From Emydura subglobosa (lineage: Eukaryota; Chordata; Testudines; Chelidae), in assembly GCA_007922225.1 (NCBI GenBank), contig ML679970.1:23080353-23144352 (forward strand): a stretch of 64,000 nucleotides of DNA, in the 5' to 3' direction. Shown in pieces: positions 1 through 10,782 of this stretch. The notes under the pieces are model-generated. The model had not been told where the DNA came from and made no database searches. It saw nothing but the letters and a program-made list of their open reading frames with translations. The number at the start of each line of letters is the position of its first letter. Position 1 is the stretch's first letter. The position numbers and the translations under genes are program-made.

Positions 1-492
1 GAGTTGAGGCCAGGACTGGCACCAAAGATGCCCTTGACACTTGGGCATCCTTCAGTGGCAGATCCCTGGCCTCGGTGTTGCCAAATCCTCTGGTACTGAG
101 TGGGAGTCTCTCTCATTTGGAGCCTCGAGGGCCGATTCCTCACTCCTGTTAGGCACTGATGCCAACTCTTTATTGGGCTTCAGACAAGTCTGACCAGCTG
201 TTTTCTCCATTGGAGTTGGCTCTTCCATTGTCACCGCAGAAACTTCGGGATTCTTCAAGATCCAAGTCAGGGTCATCTTCCCCCTCCTCACTGGATAGGT
301 GCCAGGGAGCACCCTCGGATCACTATTGGTATTGAGATCAGCATATATATGTCCTGTATTCGACCCTACTGGCCAATGGAACTGTTGAATCCCTGGGTGC
401 TTTCCAGTCCCTGAGGTCCTGCTCTTTGACCCACTCCAGAGGAAGACCACTGGTCCTGATGGTGGCTCCCATTACCACTGAGTCTGTTCCCT
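1..492 (+). other. 5' part of DIRS copy A upstream of the readable gag homology
   Basis: No reading frame stays open for long on the plus strand. By position it should hold the N-terminal, low-complexity part of the DIRS gag region, but I cannot match it residue by residue. A 132-codon minus-strand frame at 52-450 has no recognisable domain and is probably incidental. Confidence 0.4.
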
Positions 493-1560
493 TTGGACCT
501 ATGGGGCTCTTCCGACCACATCCTGTGGTACAAGAACAGGCTGTCTATGCTGCAAATCACCTCCTCCTCCTCACAAGATGATTCTACCATGCCAGAATCT
601 TCCTCTTCCTTGGTGCCCATGGGCTTTAAGGCATATCAGAACCTCCTGAGGCATATGGCCCCTACCTTGCGTATCCAGGTGGCATTCTTCCAGGAGAATA
701 TGCATAAGCTCCTGGATATTCTCCAACCATCAGCTCCAGGGAGATTAGTCCTCCCAATAAATGAGGATCTCCTGGAGCTTGCAAAGGCCCTCTGGAATAC
801 CCCAGCTTCATTGTCCCCAACAGTGAAGCATTCAGAGAAATGATACTTCGTTCCCATGCAAGTATTTGAGGGTTTCTGTTCCCACCTGGCTCCTAACTTT
901 CTGGTGATAACTGCAGTGAATTATAGGGCTTGGCAGGGAAGGTATAAATATACGTCCAAAGACAGAGTCCAAGAGGATAGACTTGATGGGGTGAAAGATT
1001 TATATCTCCTCTTGCCTGCAGATGCGCATTGTGAACCAGCAGGTGGTGTTCTCTAAATGTGACTTTGTTAATTGGACTGCCTTGTCTAAGTTCGCAATCA
1101 AATTGCCAGCTGAAGACATTCATTTTGGAGGGTTGTTTGGTGGCAAAAATTTAGTTGCAGGCAGCCCTGGACGTGGCAGATTATTCAGCTAGAATTATGG
1201 CATCGGTTGTAACCATGAGGAGGGCCTCATGGCTAGATAACTTGGGCACTATGTCCAATGTACAGCAGACGATTCAAGACTTACCATCTGGATGGGTTTT
1301 GTTTTCAGAAGACACAAATGAAACCTTGCACTTTTTTAAAGACAACTGATCTACTTTGGATGCTTTGAGAATATATGTGCTGGCCATGAGGAGATCCCAC
1401 TATAGCAGTAAGCAGCTGCAACAACAATACCACTTGCAATGTTTTTTCAGACAGTGCTCCCTTTTTGTGTGGCAGCAGGACTATTTCAGAAAGAGACAGA
1501 TCCCAAAGGAGTCTGAGACAGTCCTCTGGTTCTGGATATAGCCAGCTGCGCTGCCCTTTC
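493..1560 (+). pseudogene. DIRS gag-like ORF, broken (copy A)
   Basis: Putative structural (gag-like) protein of the DIRS element. The first block (493-840) contains FKAYQNLLRHMA, KLLDILQ and LPINEDLLELAKALW. An in-frame TGA at 841-843 interrupts it and the same frame continues (YFVPMQVFEGF) to 1056. After a frame change, 1155-1349 carries AALDVADYSARIMA, MRRASWL and VQQTIQDLP, then a TGA at 1347-1349 and continued homology to about 1540. The MRRASWL/VQQTIQDLP segment aligns with SWLQSLGLSKEVQQSIQDLP in copy B (about 28.65-28.72 kb), which confirms the two are the same protein. At least two stops and one frameshift make it non-functional. The true start is not determinable. What gag does in DIRS elements is known only by analogy with other retroelements. 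Confidence 0.7.
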
Positions 1561-1812
1561 CCCCTCAGCACCCCACAGCACCTAGCAAGTGCCTGCTTTG
1601 ACTCATGTGTCCAGGACAGTGATCCAGTAGTACCTTCTCCTTCCCCATTCCCCTTTGTTTGGGGACAGGCTGGCTCACTTTTATAGTGTTTGAGACACTG
1701 CTAAAACGGACAATTGGGTACTTACCACCATCCAGTAGATTGTGCCATACTGTTCCTTTCTATCCCTTCTTGTGTTCTCACCCCTCCCCATTGTTTTTCA
1801 GGGACCCCTCTC

Positions 1813-2440
1813 ATGAGACACTGCTCTTTTAGCATGTTCGGTCTCTACTGGCCCGCGGGGCCATAGAGGAGGTCCCCTTGCAGCATTGGGGGCAGGGATT
1901 CTACTTCCAGTATTTCCTGGTTTCCAATCCCTTGAGAGGGATGACACCTATCTTCAAGCTCCCTGATTTCAACAAATGCATCAGATACATGAGATTCCAG
2001 TCATAGAAGTACACTGTGCTGCCCTTTGGCCTGGGTCTTCACAAAATGGCTAGTTGTGGTGACAGCATACCTCAGGAAGAGGGGAATTCATATCTTCCTA
2101 TATCTGGATGATTGGTTACTAGGGGTGAGTCCAGAGGGGATGTCCTCTGTCATGTCCTGTTCACACTATGCCTACTCAGTCGTCTAGGTCTCATCTTAAA
2201 CAGCAGGAAATCAACTCTGGTTCCAACTCAAAAAATCGAGTTCATTGAGGTCCTGATAGACGCTACAAATTTGAGAGCGTTTCTGCGGATCAAACGATTC
2301 CAGGCGATTTGTCACTTATGTCTGGAGCTGAAGACCCAATCCTCAACCAGAGTCTGAGTATGCCTGAGTTTGCTAGCGCATATGGCTGCATGAACACAGA
2401 TAGTCAAATATGCCAGACTATGACTCTGTCCTTTTTATAT
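1813..2440 (+). pseudogene. DIRS reverse transcriptase, internally deleted (copy A)
   Basis: RNA-dependent DNA polymerase domain of the DIRS element. Readable pieces: an N-terminal stretch with LLARGAIEEVP and FYFQYFLVSNP (about 1830-1935), LPFGLG near 2020-2037, the catalytic YLDDWLL with YLDD at 2101-2112, and a downstream thumb/connection stretch with LGLILNSRKSTLVPTQKIEF (about 2182-2245). Compared with copy B, the segment carrying the first catalytic aspartate (DLKDAYFH in copy B, 29450-29473) is missing. The sequence jumps from a KLPDFNK-like block near 1960-1980 to the LPFGL block, a loss of roughly 55 codons. Several frame changes also occur. The second catalytic motif survives but the enzyme cannot be active. 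Confidence 0.8.
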
Positions 2441-2532
2441 GTGGCTGAAATCAGTCTATCATCCATACTGTCATACCTTGGACAGACTGGTCCGTCTTCC
2501 TCCATTAATTAATTAATGGATTTCTTACAGAG

Positions 2533-2955
2533 GTGGATGGTTCAAGACAACGTGTACTAGGCATGTCCTTCACTTGGTCTCTCATCACCAGAACTGTTGT
2601 CACAGATGCCTCCTTAATAGGTGGGGGAACGCATCTGGAGTCATTGAAGGTTCAAGGCCTGTGGTCAGAATGGGAAGCTTCTCTGCATGTCAATGTCCTG
2701 GAGCTTCATGCCATCTACAATGCTTATCAGATCTTTCAAGATCTCATCAGGGGCTTAATGGTTCTCATGGTCACCAACAACACCACTGTGATGTATTATG
2801 TGAACAGGCAGTGGGGAGCACACTCCAACATGCTTTGTCAGGAGGCAACTGAGTTCTGTCAGTTTTGCATGAGGGAAAAGATTACCACTGTGGTGATTGC
2901 TCGCCTGGGATCCACAATCATTTGGCGGAGGACCTCAGCAGGAGTTTCTCCCTGA
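2533..2955 (+). pseudogene. DIRS RNase H domain with a lost catalytic residue (copy A)
   Basis: RNase H would degrade the RNA strand of the RNA/DNA hybrid made during reverse transcription. The 140-codon open stretch follows the RT. It shows VVTDASLIGGGTHL (first acidic residue, in TDAS), then VNVLELHAIYNA (second acidic residue, in LELHA), then VTNNTTVMYYVN, where DIRS and LTR-element RNase H normally read T-D-N-T; here the Asp position is Asn. The C-terminal acidic motif region (ARLGSTII) is also degraded. Frame and order are right for the element. Loss of the Asp implies no activity, though the residue assignment rests on memory of the family pattern and should be aligned. Confidence 0.75.
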
Positions 2956-3589
2956 ATCACCAGTGATCCTGAAGCCCAGCATCCTGCAGTCTGTCCTTGC
3001 AGTCTGGGGCATGTGACAATTAATGTATTTGCCACAAGAGAAAACAAGAAATGCCAGCTGTTTTGTTCCCAAGGGGGTCTCAGTCTGGCTCTTTGATTGA
3101 TGCTTTTCACTTCAGTTGGGAATCAGCACTCTTGTATGTCTTTCTTCCAATTCTGATCATCCTGCAGGTCTTTCTCAAGCTGAAATTGGACCGTGGCAGG
3201 CACATTCTCAGTGTTCCAGTGTGGTCAAGACAATATTGATTCTCTGATCTCCTCAGGTTATTGGTCCGACCTCCCATATCCTTTTCTCTTCACCCTGACC
3301 TGATCACTATCACAGTCAGGTTTTGCACCCAGCACTCAGCTCCTTACATCTCACAGCCTGGATGCTGCATGGTCAAATGAGGAGGAGGAATGATGTTCAG
3401 AAGCAGTCTGACAGGTTTTGCTTAACAGTAGGAAGCCGTCCACCAGGATGGCCTATTCAGCCAAGTGGAATTAGTTCTCAGTATGGTTTGTTAACCTGGG
3501 GAGTTCAACCAATGTGGGCTTGTATCCAGGACCTCTTGGAGTACCTGTACACCTTCAGTCTTCTGGCCTTGTGCTTAATTAATTGAGGG
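2956..3589 (+). other. Spacer between RNase H and recombinase in DIRS copy A
   Basis: Degraded element sequence. Short frames such as 3051-3239 and 3323-3586 are open, but I recognise no domain. By position it should encode the end of the RNase H region and the N-terminal, DNA-binding part of the recombinase. Confidence 0.4.
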
Positions 3590-4390
3590 TCCATCTGTGG
3601 CAATTTCTGCTCTTCATCTATTTATCCATGGGAGGTTTGTGTTTTCAAACACCATGGCAGTGAAGTTCTTGAAAGATGTCACTCATATCCACCCACCCAT
3701 TAAAGAGCCGATTCCTTTGTGGGACCTTAATGTCATTTTAGCAGTTCTTATGGTACCTTTGTTTGAGCCTCTGGCAACTTCTTCTTACACCCTTCTATGT
3801 CAGAAAACTGCCCTTCTTATGTCAATAACATGTGCAAGAAGTGTGCGCGAGTTGTAGGCTTTGACAGAGCCTCCTTACATGCAATTTTCTAAAGACAAAG
3901 TAACCATGTGGCTGCGCTCTAAGTTTTTAATCTAATGTGGTTTTCCAGTTTCATTTGAACCACATTAAAGGTTTACCAATGTTCTTCCCTAAGCCGCAAT
4001 CAATCCCAGAGGAAAAGTGTCTCCACACTCTGGGTGTCAGATCACGTCTAACATTTTATCTCAACAGAACTAAACCTTTCCCTTCCTCACTGAGTCTGTT
4101 TGTTATGCAGACTCAATGACAAGTCAAGTGGTCTTTTCACAGTCAGCCCCCAGGTGGATAACTTCCTGTATTATGACAGCACACAAAGTAGCCCAAGCTA
4201 AACCTCCTCCAAGGTTAGTACCTCATTCCACAGAGCTCAGGTGATATCATCATTTCTAAATGACATTCCTATATTGGACATTTGCAGGGTGACCACTTGG
4301 TCCTCTATGCATACCTCTGCAAACCATTATGTCATTAAGGCTGTGTCCAGATCAGAGGCAAACTTCGGGAAAGCACTCCTTCAGTCCTCC
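3590..4390 (+). pseudogene. DIRS tyrosine recombinase, broken (copy A)
   Basis: Site-specific recombinase of the lambda-integrase fold that inserts the circular DIRS DNA. An 86-codon open stretch (3597-3857) carries AISALHLFIHGR, PIPLWDLNVILAVL and SITCARSVREL; the last block sits where the first catalytic Arg of tyrosine recombinases (ARRVSEL-like in relatives) is expected. After stops and frame changes, a C-terminal stretch near 4266-4395 reads TWSSMHTSANHYVIKAVSR, which contains the His of the TWSS-x-H motif and the likely nucleophilic Tyr (codon 4328-4330). Sequence between 3860 and 4260 is recombinase-like but frameshifted. Inactive. There is no DDE integrase, which supports DIRS and argues against an LTR element. 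Confidence 0.75.
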
Positions 4391-4474
4391 TTTAAATAAA
4401 CTCCTCTGAGCCCCACATCCTGTGAGTACTGCTTGCAAGTCACCCACATAGAACACACAGCTGCATCCATTTGA

Positions 4475-4768
4475 AGAAGAAAAAACGGTTACCTACTTCT
4501 AATTGTTGTTCTTTGAGATGTGATGCAGACATGTATTCTGCCCCTCCATCTACTCTGCATTGGAGACTGCACTTCTGACATTTGGTATGAAGAAACTGAG
4601 GGGGGTCAGGGTGGCACCACTTTTATATGGTTTGGGGAGGGGCTACACTCCTACAGGTACTTCTAGGCAAAGTTTTCTGGTTCCAGTGCATGGGGAACAC
4701 CCACTTACATAGAACACAGGTCTCCATCACATTGTGAAGAACACCAGTTACAGGTAGTTAACTGTTTT
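4475..4768 (+). repeat. DIRS 3' terminal module bounded by inverted repeats
   Basis: A stretch at about 4482-4523 (containing GGTTACCTACTTC and TTGTTCTTTGAGATGTGA) is repeated in inverted, diverged form at about 4727-4768 (TCACATTGTGAAGAACACC ... GTTAACTG). The arms are roughly 42 bp, with about 200 bp between them. The 5' end of DIRS copy B (from about 27830) starts with a related GTTCTTCTTTGAG/CATGTCCATTCC sequence. This marks the block as the element's terminal repeat rather than host DNA. Confidence 0.6.
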
Positions 4769-4774
4769 ATCACT

Positions 4775-7215
4775 CTCTTCTTTATTACTATCCTTACTAT
4801 TACTATTTGAAAGCTATCAGGTCTTTTCTCAGGACTATACATGCCCAGTTTTTTAACATTTCCTGATAGGTCAGGTTTCTAACCCTTTTATCATTTTTAT
4901 TGCTCTCCTCTGAACTCTCTTTAATTTGACCACATCTTTCCTAATGTGTGGTGCCCAGAACTGGACACAGTATGCTAGGTAAAGGCTCATCAGAGCCAAG
5001 TAGAGTGAGACAACTGCCTCCAATGTCTTTCTTAAAATACTCCTGTTAAAACACCCCAGAATATTAGCTTTTTTTGCAACTGCATCACATTGTTGACTCA
5101 TATTCACTTTGTGATACCCTATAAACCCTAGATCCTTTTCAGCAGTACTACCACATGTTTCCCATTTTGTAGAAGTGCATTTGATTTTTCTTTCCTAAGT
5201 GAAGTACTTTGCACTTGTCTTTATTAAATTTCATCTTGTTGATTTCAGACCAATTCATCAGGGTCCTTTTGAATTCTAATCAAAGTGCTTGTAACCCCTC
5301 CCAGTCTGATGTTGTCAGAAGATTTTTATAAGCATACTTTCCGCTCCATTATCCAAGTCATTAATAAAAATTTTGTATAGTACCAGTCCCAGGACTGACC
5401 CCTGCAGTAACACACTAGATATGCCCTTCCAGTTTGACACTGAACCATTGACAACTACTCTTTGAATACAGTCTTTCAACCAGTTGTGCACCCACTGTAT
5501 ATTAAATTAAACTAGACTTCATTTTCCTACTTTGCTTCTGACAGTGTCATGCGGAACTATGATAAAAGCCTTTTAAAAGCATATATACTGCTTCCCCCTT
5601 CCACTAGGCCAGTATCCGTGTCAAAAAAGGAAGTTAGGTTGGTTTGGCATGATTTGTTCTTGATAAATCCATGCTGGCTATTCCTTATAATCCTGTATCT
5701 TCTAGGTGCTTAAAAGTCTGATAATTTGTTCCAGTATTTTTCTAAGTATCAAAGTTAGACTGACTGGTCTGTAATTCCCAGCATCCTTTTTGCTCCCCTT
5801 TTTAAAGATAGGTATTATGTTTGCTCTTCTCTAGTCCCCTGGGACCTCACCCATCCTCCATCCTCCATGAGTTCTCCAAGATAATTGCTAACCATTCAAA
5901 GATTGCTTTGGCTAGTTCCTTAAGTACCCTAGGAAGAATTTCATCAGGGCCTGCTGACTTGAATACATCTAACTTGCCTAAATATTCTTTAACCTGACCT
6001 TTCCCTATTTTGGCTTGTGTTCCTTGCCCCCTTGTTGTTAATATTAATTGTTCATGGTGACCAGATACTCAATACCTTTTTAGTGAAGACTGAAGCAAAA
6101 TAGGCATTAAACACATCACTTTTTTTTATATATAATCTGTTATTAGCTCTCCTTCTCTGCTAAGTAGAGGACCTATGCTTTCCTTTGTCTTTTCTTGCTC
6201 CTAATATATTTACAGACACTCATTGTATTCCCTTTTATGTCCCTTGCTAGGTGTAACTCAATTTGAGCCTTATCCTTTCTGATTTTGTCCATACATGCTT
6301 ATGCTGTTTTTCAGTACTCTTCCTTAACAAGTCATCCATGTCTCCACTTTTTGTGGAATTCCTTTTTGATTTTCATGTAATTGAAGAGCTTCTGTTGGAG
6401 CCATACTGTCTTCTTACTATTCTTCCTATCTTCCTTCACATCAGGATAGGTTGTAGTTGTGCCTCTTAATATTGACTCCTTGAGCAACTGCCAGCTCTCC
6501 TGAACTCCTTTTTTCTTTAGATTTTTCTTCTGATGGTACCTTAACTACAAGTACTCTGAGTTTGTCTGCTTTTTTGAAGTCTATTGTCCTTATTTTGCTG
6601 CTCTCACTCCTTGGAATCTGAAATCTATCACTTCATGATCACTTTCATCCAAATTGCCTATTCCTCCCTGGTGGTCAGAATCACAAAAAAAAAAAAAAAA
6701 AAAAAAAAAAGGTTGTCCCCAGTACATTCCAAGAACTTACTGGAAATATTGTATTTTGCTATTTTACTTTTCCGACAGCTATCTGGGTAGTTAAAATGCC
6801 TCATTACTTATGAGGTCTTGTGTTTTGTAAATTTTTTGTTTGTTGTACAATCTCTTCGTGATTTGGAGGTCTTTAGTAGTTTACTCTATCATTATGCCAC
6901 CTCTGTTTCTTACCCCTTTTATCTTTACCCATAAACTTTCAACTGGTCTTGTTCTTGTTCTTAGATCCAGAAGGAGGTGAATGTCTTCTTGATGTATAAT
7001 ACATAACATTTCCTTCCTTTTTTCATGCTGCCTGTTTTTCTTCAACAAACTGTACTCCTCTGTACCAATATTCCAGTCATGAGACTTAGCCCACCATGTC
7101 TCTGTGATGCCAGTTAAATCATAAGTTAGCTTATGAATTAATACTCCAGTTGTTCCTGTTTATTCCCCATACTCCTTGAGTTTGTGTGTAGACATCTAAG
7201 ATGTTGAGCAGATTC
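4775..7215 (-). mobile_element. CR1 LINE, long antisense copy (ORF2 RT and endonuclease regions), decayed
   Basis: Read on the minus strand this is CR1 ORF2. The 78-codon frame at 4871-5107 contains MSQQCDAVAKKANILGCFNR and [14 protein letters not shown], the conserved end of the CR1 RT, shared with the better copy at 13.0-13.8 kb and with 50.1-50.7 kb. The catalytic FADD region near 5300-5330 has decayed to an SSDN-like reading. The rest, to about 7215, reads as the earlier RT and endonuclease parts by nucleotide recognition, with many stops. A pure A tract at 6685-6710 appears to replace part of the element. The boundary with the DIRS 3' end is within a few tens of bases of 4770. Not functional. 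Confidence 0.8.
6685..6710. repeat. Pure A26 tract inside the antisense CR1
   Basis: Twenty-six consecutive A on the plus strand sit between CR1-derived flanks. The CR1 sequence expected on either side appears to be missing some tens of bases, so this is either a length-unstable homopolymer at a deletion or the remnant of an A-tailed insertion. Confidence 0.9.
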
Positions 7216-8100
7216 CCCCACTGATTTCATTGCTATACTGCTGGTGATGGTGATGTATTCCAGTTAATTCTCCACTGATTTGATTACCTAATTCTTCATC
7301 AGCCAATACACATTAAAGAAAGTCTAGCATTTATTGTTATCAGGTGGACTGTGGCAAAAAGGACTGTCTATTTCCTCTGAAACTGCAATGCTATTTTGTG
7401 ATGTGTTGCTGGCATCAGGCAGTACTGACATAAAAGCAGTTTCTTTTCACCATGCTTCCTGTTCCGTCTGGTCTCACTTGCTACATGACAAAGGGCTCAA
7501 GCTTGAACATTTTGCAGGAAACAATTTGAGTTAAAATTAGCTGTAATTGTCTGATGTGCAGAGGACTTGAACCAGTTGTTACACATCCATTTATTGTTAG
7601 CCTCCCAGGAACACCAAAGGAAAGATGAGTGATAGAATGATTGGATAGGTGGACTCGTATGATGTGAGGACTTTAGGGCAGAGAATATACCTGACTTTTT
7701 TTTATTATTGAGCATGTATATTTGTGTTACTATATAAGTGGTGATATTTTGATCCAATAGTGTGAAATACTGTTAACAAGTTCAGAATCCATATAGGAGT
7801 AGATTTTGTGGACTACTGAAGAATAGGTGCTGTATAATTTCTGCTGAATAGCATCACCTTCCTGTGTTATCCAGATCTAATTCACTTCTGTATTAGAAGA
7901 CAAGACCTGATCTGTTTATGAATGAAGCAAGGCTTTACATTTATTGTGTATTTGTGGAGATCATACACTCTTTAAACATTTTCCTTATGGTTTTTCTTGT
8001 CCCCTGGTGGGCAAGCCTGACTGTACTGTAAGGGTTGGCTAAATCCACACAGAATGAGCTTGAAATTGTCAGACTTAATCACTAGAAATTGTGTTTTCAT
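7216..8100. other. No gene seen; unique AT-rich DNA
   Basis: Only short incidental frames are present. The one notable item is the motif at 7515-7568, which recurs near 8493 (separate entry). CR1 similarity fades around 7215. Confidence 0.6.
7515..7568 (+). repeat. Dispersed repeat, copy 1 of a pair about 1 kb apart
   Basis: The segment starting CAGGAAACAATTTGAGTT matches 8493-8545 at about 33 of the first 36 positions, including the shared AATTAGCTGTAATTGT core; the tail (GAGGACTT versus GAGACTT) is looser. Both copies are on the plus strand. Family unknown. Confidence 0.7.
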
Positions 8101-8145
8101 TTTGTGTGTGTGTCTGTGTGTGTGTGTGTCTGTGTGTTTATATTA
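8100..8145. repeat. (TG)n microsatellite, imperfect
   Basis: Alternating TG dinucleotides interrupted by two TC steps between TTTTGTGTG and GTGTTTAT. A typical vertebrate dinucleotide repeat. Confidence 0.9.
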
Positions 8146-9495
8146 TCAACTTTAACCATTTTTTTCTCCTTTACTAACTAACAAATGAATTGATTATAAC
8201 TAAACCTGAAACAAGATCATCATAGTCTTGCACAAAGAAACTTGCAGACATTTTGAACAGTTTTTGTCACACTTGAATAATTAAATGACCTAATAAATTG
8301 ATGAGGCTTTGAAGCACAGCAAGCTACTTTATATGCCTCATAGAAAAGCTTACTTCTGGCTTTGAAGTAAGTAGTGTGAGTCTAGTCATTTTATCATATG
8401 GCATCACAAGGAATTTTCTTTAATTCTTCTCTCTCTTTAAGATCTCTTTGTAAAAGGAAATGGGGAAAGTTGCTTAATGATTCCGCCTCTTACAGGAAGC
8501 AATTTGGGTTACAATTAGCTGTAATTGTTCATGGGCAAGAGACTTTTGGCGGCAGGGTTGAACACATTAAAGTGACTTTTTTTTCCCCTGGGAGATCAGA
8601 TGAAAATGAGAGGCTCTGTATGTGTAAAGGGTTAATAAGAGATTTAGTCTTAATGCAATGATATACATTTCTGCGTACAGTAAAAACCACATAAAGAAAA
8701 TGAGTTCCAATGCATAACAAATATATTCAACGTATGTCAAGGTGATTGTAGATGTAGCAGTTCCTTGAAATTTGATTACCAAATAATTTTCATCTTACTG
8801 GAAATTTAGAATGGGAAATACTTTTAGTTGACTCTGTAATGTCTGTTTTTCTCTGGAATGCATACAATTATAGTGTCTATGTTTAGAATTACTATTCATG
8901 TTTTGTAACAGAATATTTAAATATCTTGGTTAAACTTTTTATTCATTTACACTATATATGTTGACTTATACCCTTAACTTATGTGCATACTTTAGGTAAT
9001 ATTAAATAAATTTCATTTTTGATTCCTTTGAAATACACTGAATACTTCATAATTTCCCAGATATATATTTTACTTTACTGGTGAGGCTATTGTATTCTGT
9101 TTGAATGATATTGGGTCCCAGATCTGCTGACAAATAGTTGTCTTTATTTTTGTACTGTAAAAATAGACTTCATCTGTTATCTAGAAATGAAGTGTACTTC
9201 CTGTACCCAGTGAATTTCTAGAGTACTGGGTGTATTATGTATGTAATAATAATAAGTTTCCATCAGAGGCTCACAACTCATTTTGGCACTTAACATGCCA
9301 TGTTAACGCTCATAAACTAACATAATTTCTGTTTTCAATTTTATACAAAGGCATTATTTTTTATTTTTCATCAATCTTTTTTATCACATTGCACATCTAG
9401 CATTGTATAAAGTTCATAGTTATAGTGCAAAAGCCATACAGTGTAGAACTGCCCTTCTAGTGAATCAGTGGTAATTACTGATACCACTATATAGA
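8146..9495. other. No gene seen; unique AT-rich DNA
   Basis: Apart from the 8493 repeat, nothing recognisable. Short simple runs (TAATAATAATAA near 9244) and scattered short frames only. Confidence 0.55.
8493..8545 (+). repeat. Dispersed repeat, copy 2 of a pair about 1 kb apart
   Basis: Starts CAGGAAGCAATTTGGGTT and shares AATTAGCTGTAATTGT with 7515-7568. It falls inside a short 87-codon frame (8398-8661) that I do not regard as coding. Confidence 0.7.
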
Positions 9496-9499
9496 TAAT

Positions 9500-9665
9500 T
9501 CTGCATTAGTATTAATACTCTAGAGGTGTATAGTGCCTTCCATATGTGGATCTTAAAGCACTTAAGCTTCAGTGAGCTAAGCCTCACAACACTCATGCTA
9601 AGCAAGCTAAAACAGAGACAGTTCGTGTTAGAGTGAGGATTAGAACCCAGATCTTTTGTTCTCAT
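9500..9665 (-). repeat. Old SINE-like repeat, antisense
   Basis: Contains GGATTAGAACCCAGATC near 9640, the reverse complement of a Pol III B-box type sequence, preceded by GCCTTCCATATGTGGATCTTAAAGCACTTAA, which recalls common amniote SINE bodies. Diverged; the family is not assignable by eye. Confidence 0.45.
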
Positions 9666-10780
9666 GATCTTCTAATGAATGAATATTATTTACTTTGTAT
9701 AAATCAGGGATAATCGTCGTTATTGTGTTTCTGGCAATGACCTAATGGTTAAAGTTGTTGATCTATGAACCAGACATTAATAAGGCCTATATCTTGCTCA
9801 TGAACCAGATTCACATCATTGTTTATGGTCATGCTAAGATTGGAAAAATACAAGCTTGCTAAATGTGTTAGGAAAGATATAGCAACAGTGCCCTAGTCTT
9901 TTGACTGCGCAAGTAATGTCTTAATTGTAATAGGCAGGAGTATATATAAATATAATATACCACCTTAATGAGTAAGCAGCAAATATTAATTTTGCAGTTA
10001 GGAAATTTATGAAATATGACTCTGGATATGTACTAAAATAAGAGATATTTGGGGAGGAAAGAGAACTAGCAGCAGCTGAAACTGTAAACACTCTAAAAAC
10101 CTAGGGGTTTAATTATAACAGACTAGAAGCAGGCAATCAGAACTTTGCAGGCTGAAATCAACTGAGACCAGATGTGCCACTACTGCCAGCATTGGCTCTA
10201 ACAGACTGGTTCGGTAGTGCGTATCTTTTCTGTAATGAGCTGACTAACGGCTTTTTTTAAATAAAGTCAGTCAAGTTTGGTTATCTGAAGTATTTTTAAT
10301 TAAGTTGATTTGAACACATAAAATTAACAGTTTTTGTTTAATTGATTATAAGTTTGAGTTGTGCACATAAAGAAGGGATTCAACAATTTGGTCTGAATAA
10401 TATGGTGTATTCTCTAGGAGTATCAAACATTATGAGTCTATTAGTGAAATCCAACATATTAAGTTTGTTTGGGTGCCTTAACTGTGTATTTCTACTATTT
10501 AACTTTCTTGGATTTCTTTTAAATATAACCTTAGTTCTTAATTTCCTTGTTTTGTAACGCCTGATTTTTGGATAAATGCAGCTAATGTATTCTGTTCTTT
10601 TCTTTTCCCTGATTATTAGGGACTTTAAAGCTAAAGCTGATCATGAATTTTCCAAGTAAACTTTTTTTTATGCTGCCAAATGCCGATTCATTGAAATCAA
10701 AACTGTTTGCAGGAATCTGCCACTTTAGATGAAAACTTCAGTGGGAAAGGTTTCTCAGGTCTAGGATGGAACTGAATGAG
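9666..10780. other. No gene seen
   Basis: AT-rich single-copy-looking DNA. A 71-codon frame at 10342-10557 is hydrophobic through T-rich composition and has no recognisable domain. Confidence 0.55.
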
Positions 10781-10782
10781 AG

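Larger units (their letters stand above)
1..4768 (+). mobile_element. DIRS-type tyrosine-recombinase retrotransposon, decayed copy A, left end outside the window
   Basis: In one orientation the interval carries, in order, a gag-like region, a reverse transcriptase with the YLDDW catalytic box, an RNase H domain and a tyrosine-recombinase domain, which is the DIRS order. DIRS elements integrate with a tyrosine recombinase instead of a DDE integrase, so the absence of an integrase and protease fits. All modules are broken by stops and frameshifts, and the RT has lost an internal block. The 3' end is placed where a terminal inverted-repeat module finishes (about 4768) and antisense CR1 sequence begins. 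The 5' end is not in the window. It is inactive. Family assignment is by recognition of motifs and by comparison with copy B at 27.8-30.0 kb. Confidence 0.85.

Noticed and set aside
8567..8782. Overlapping minus-strand frames near 8.6 kb
   Set aside because: Short, hydrophobic through AT-rich composition, in conflict with each other and with a plus-strand frame.
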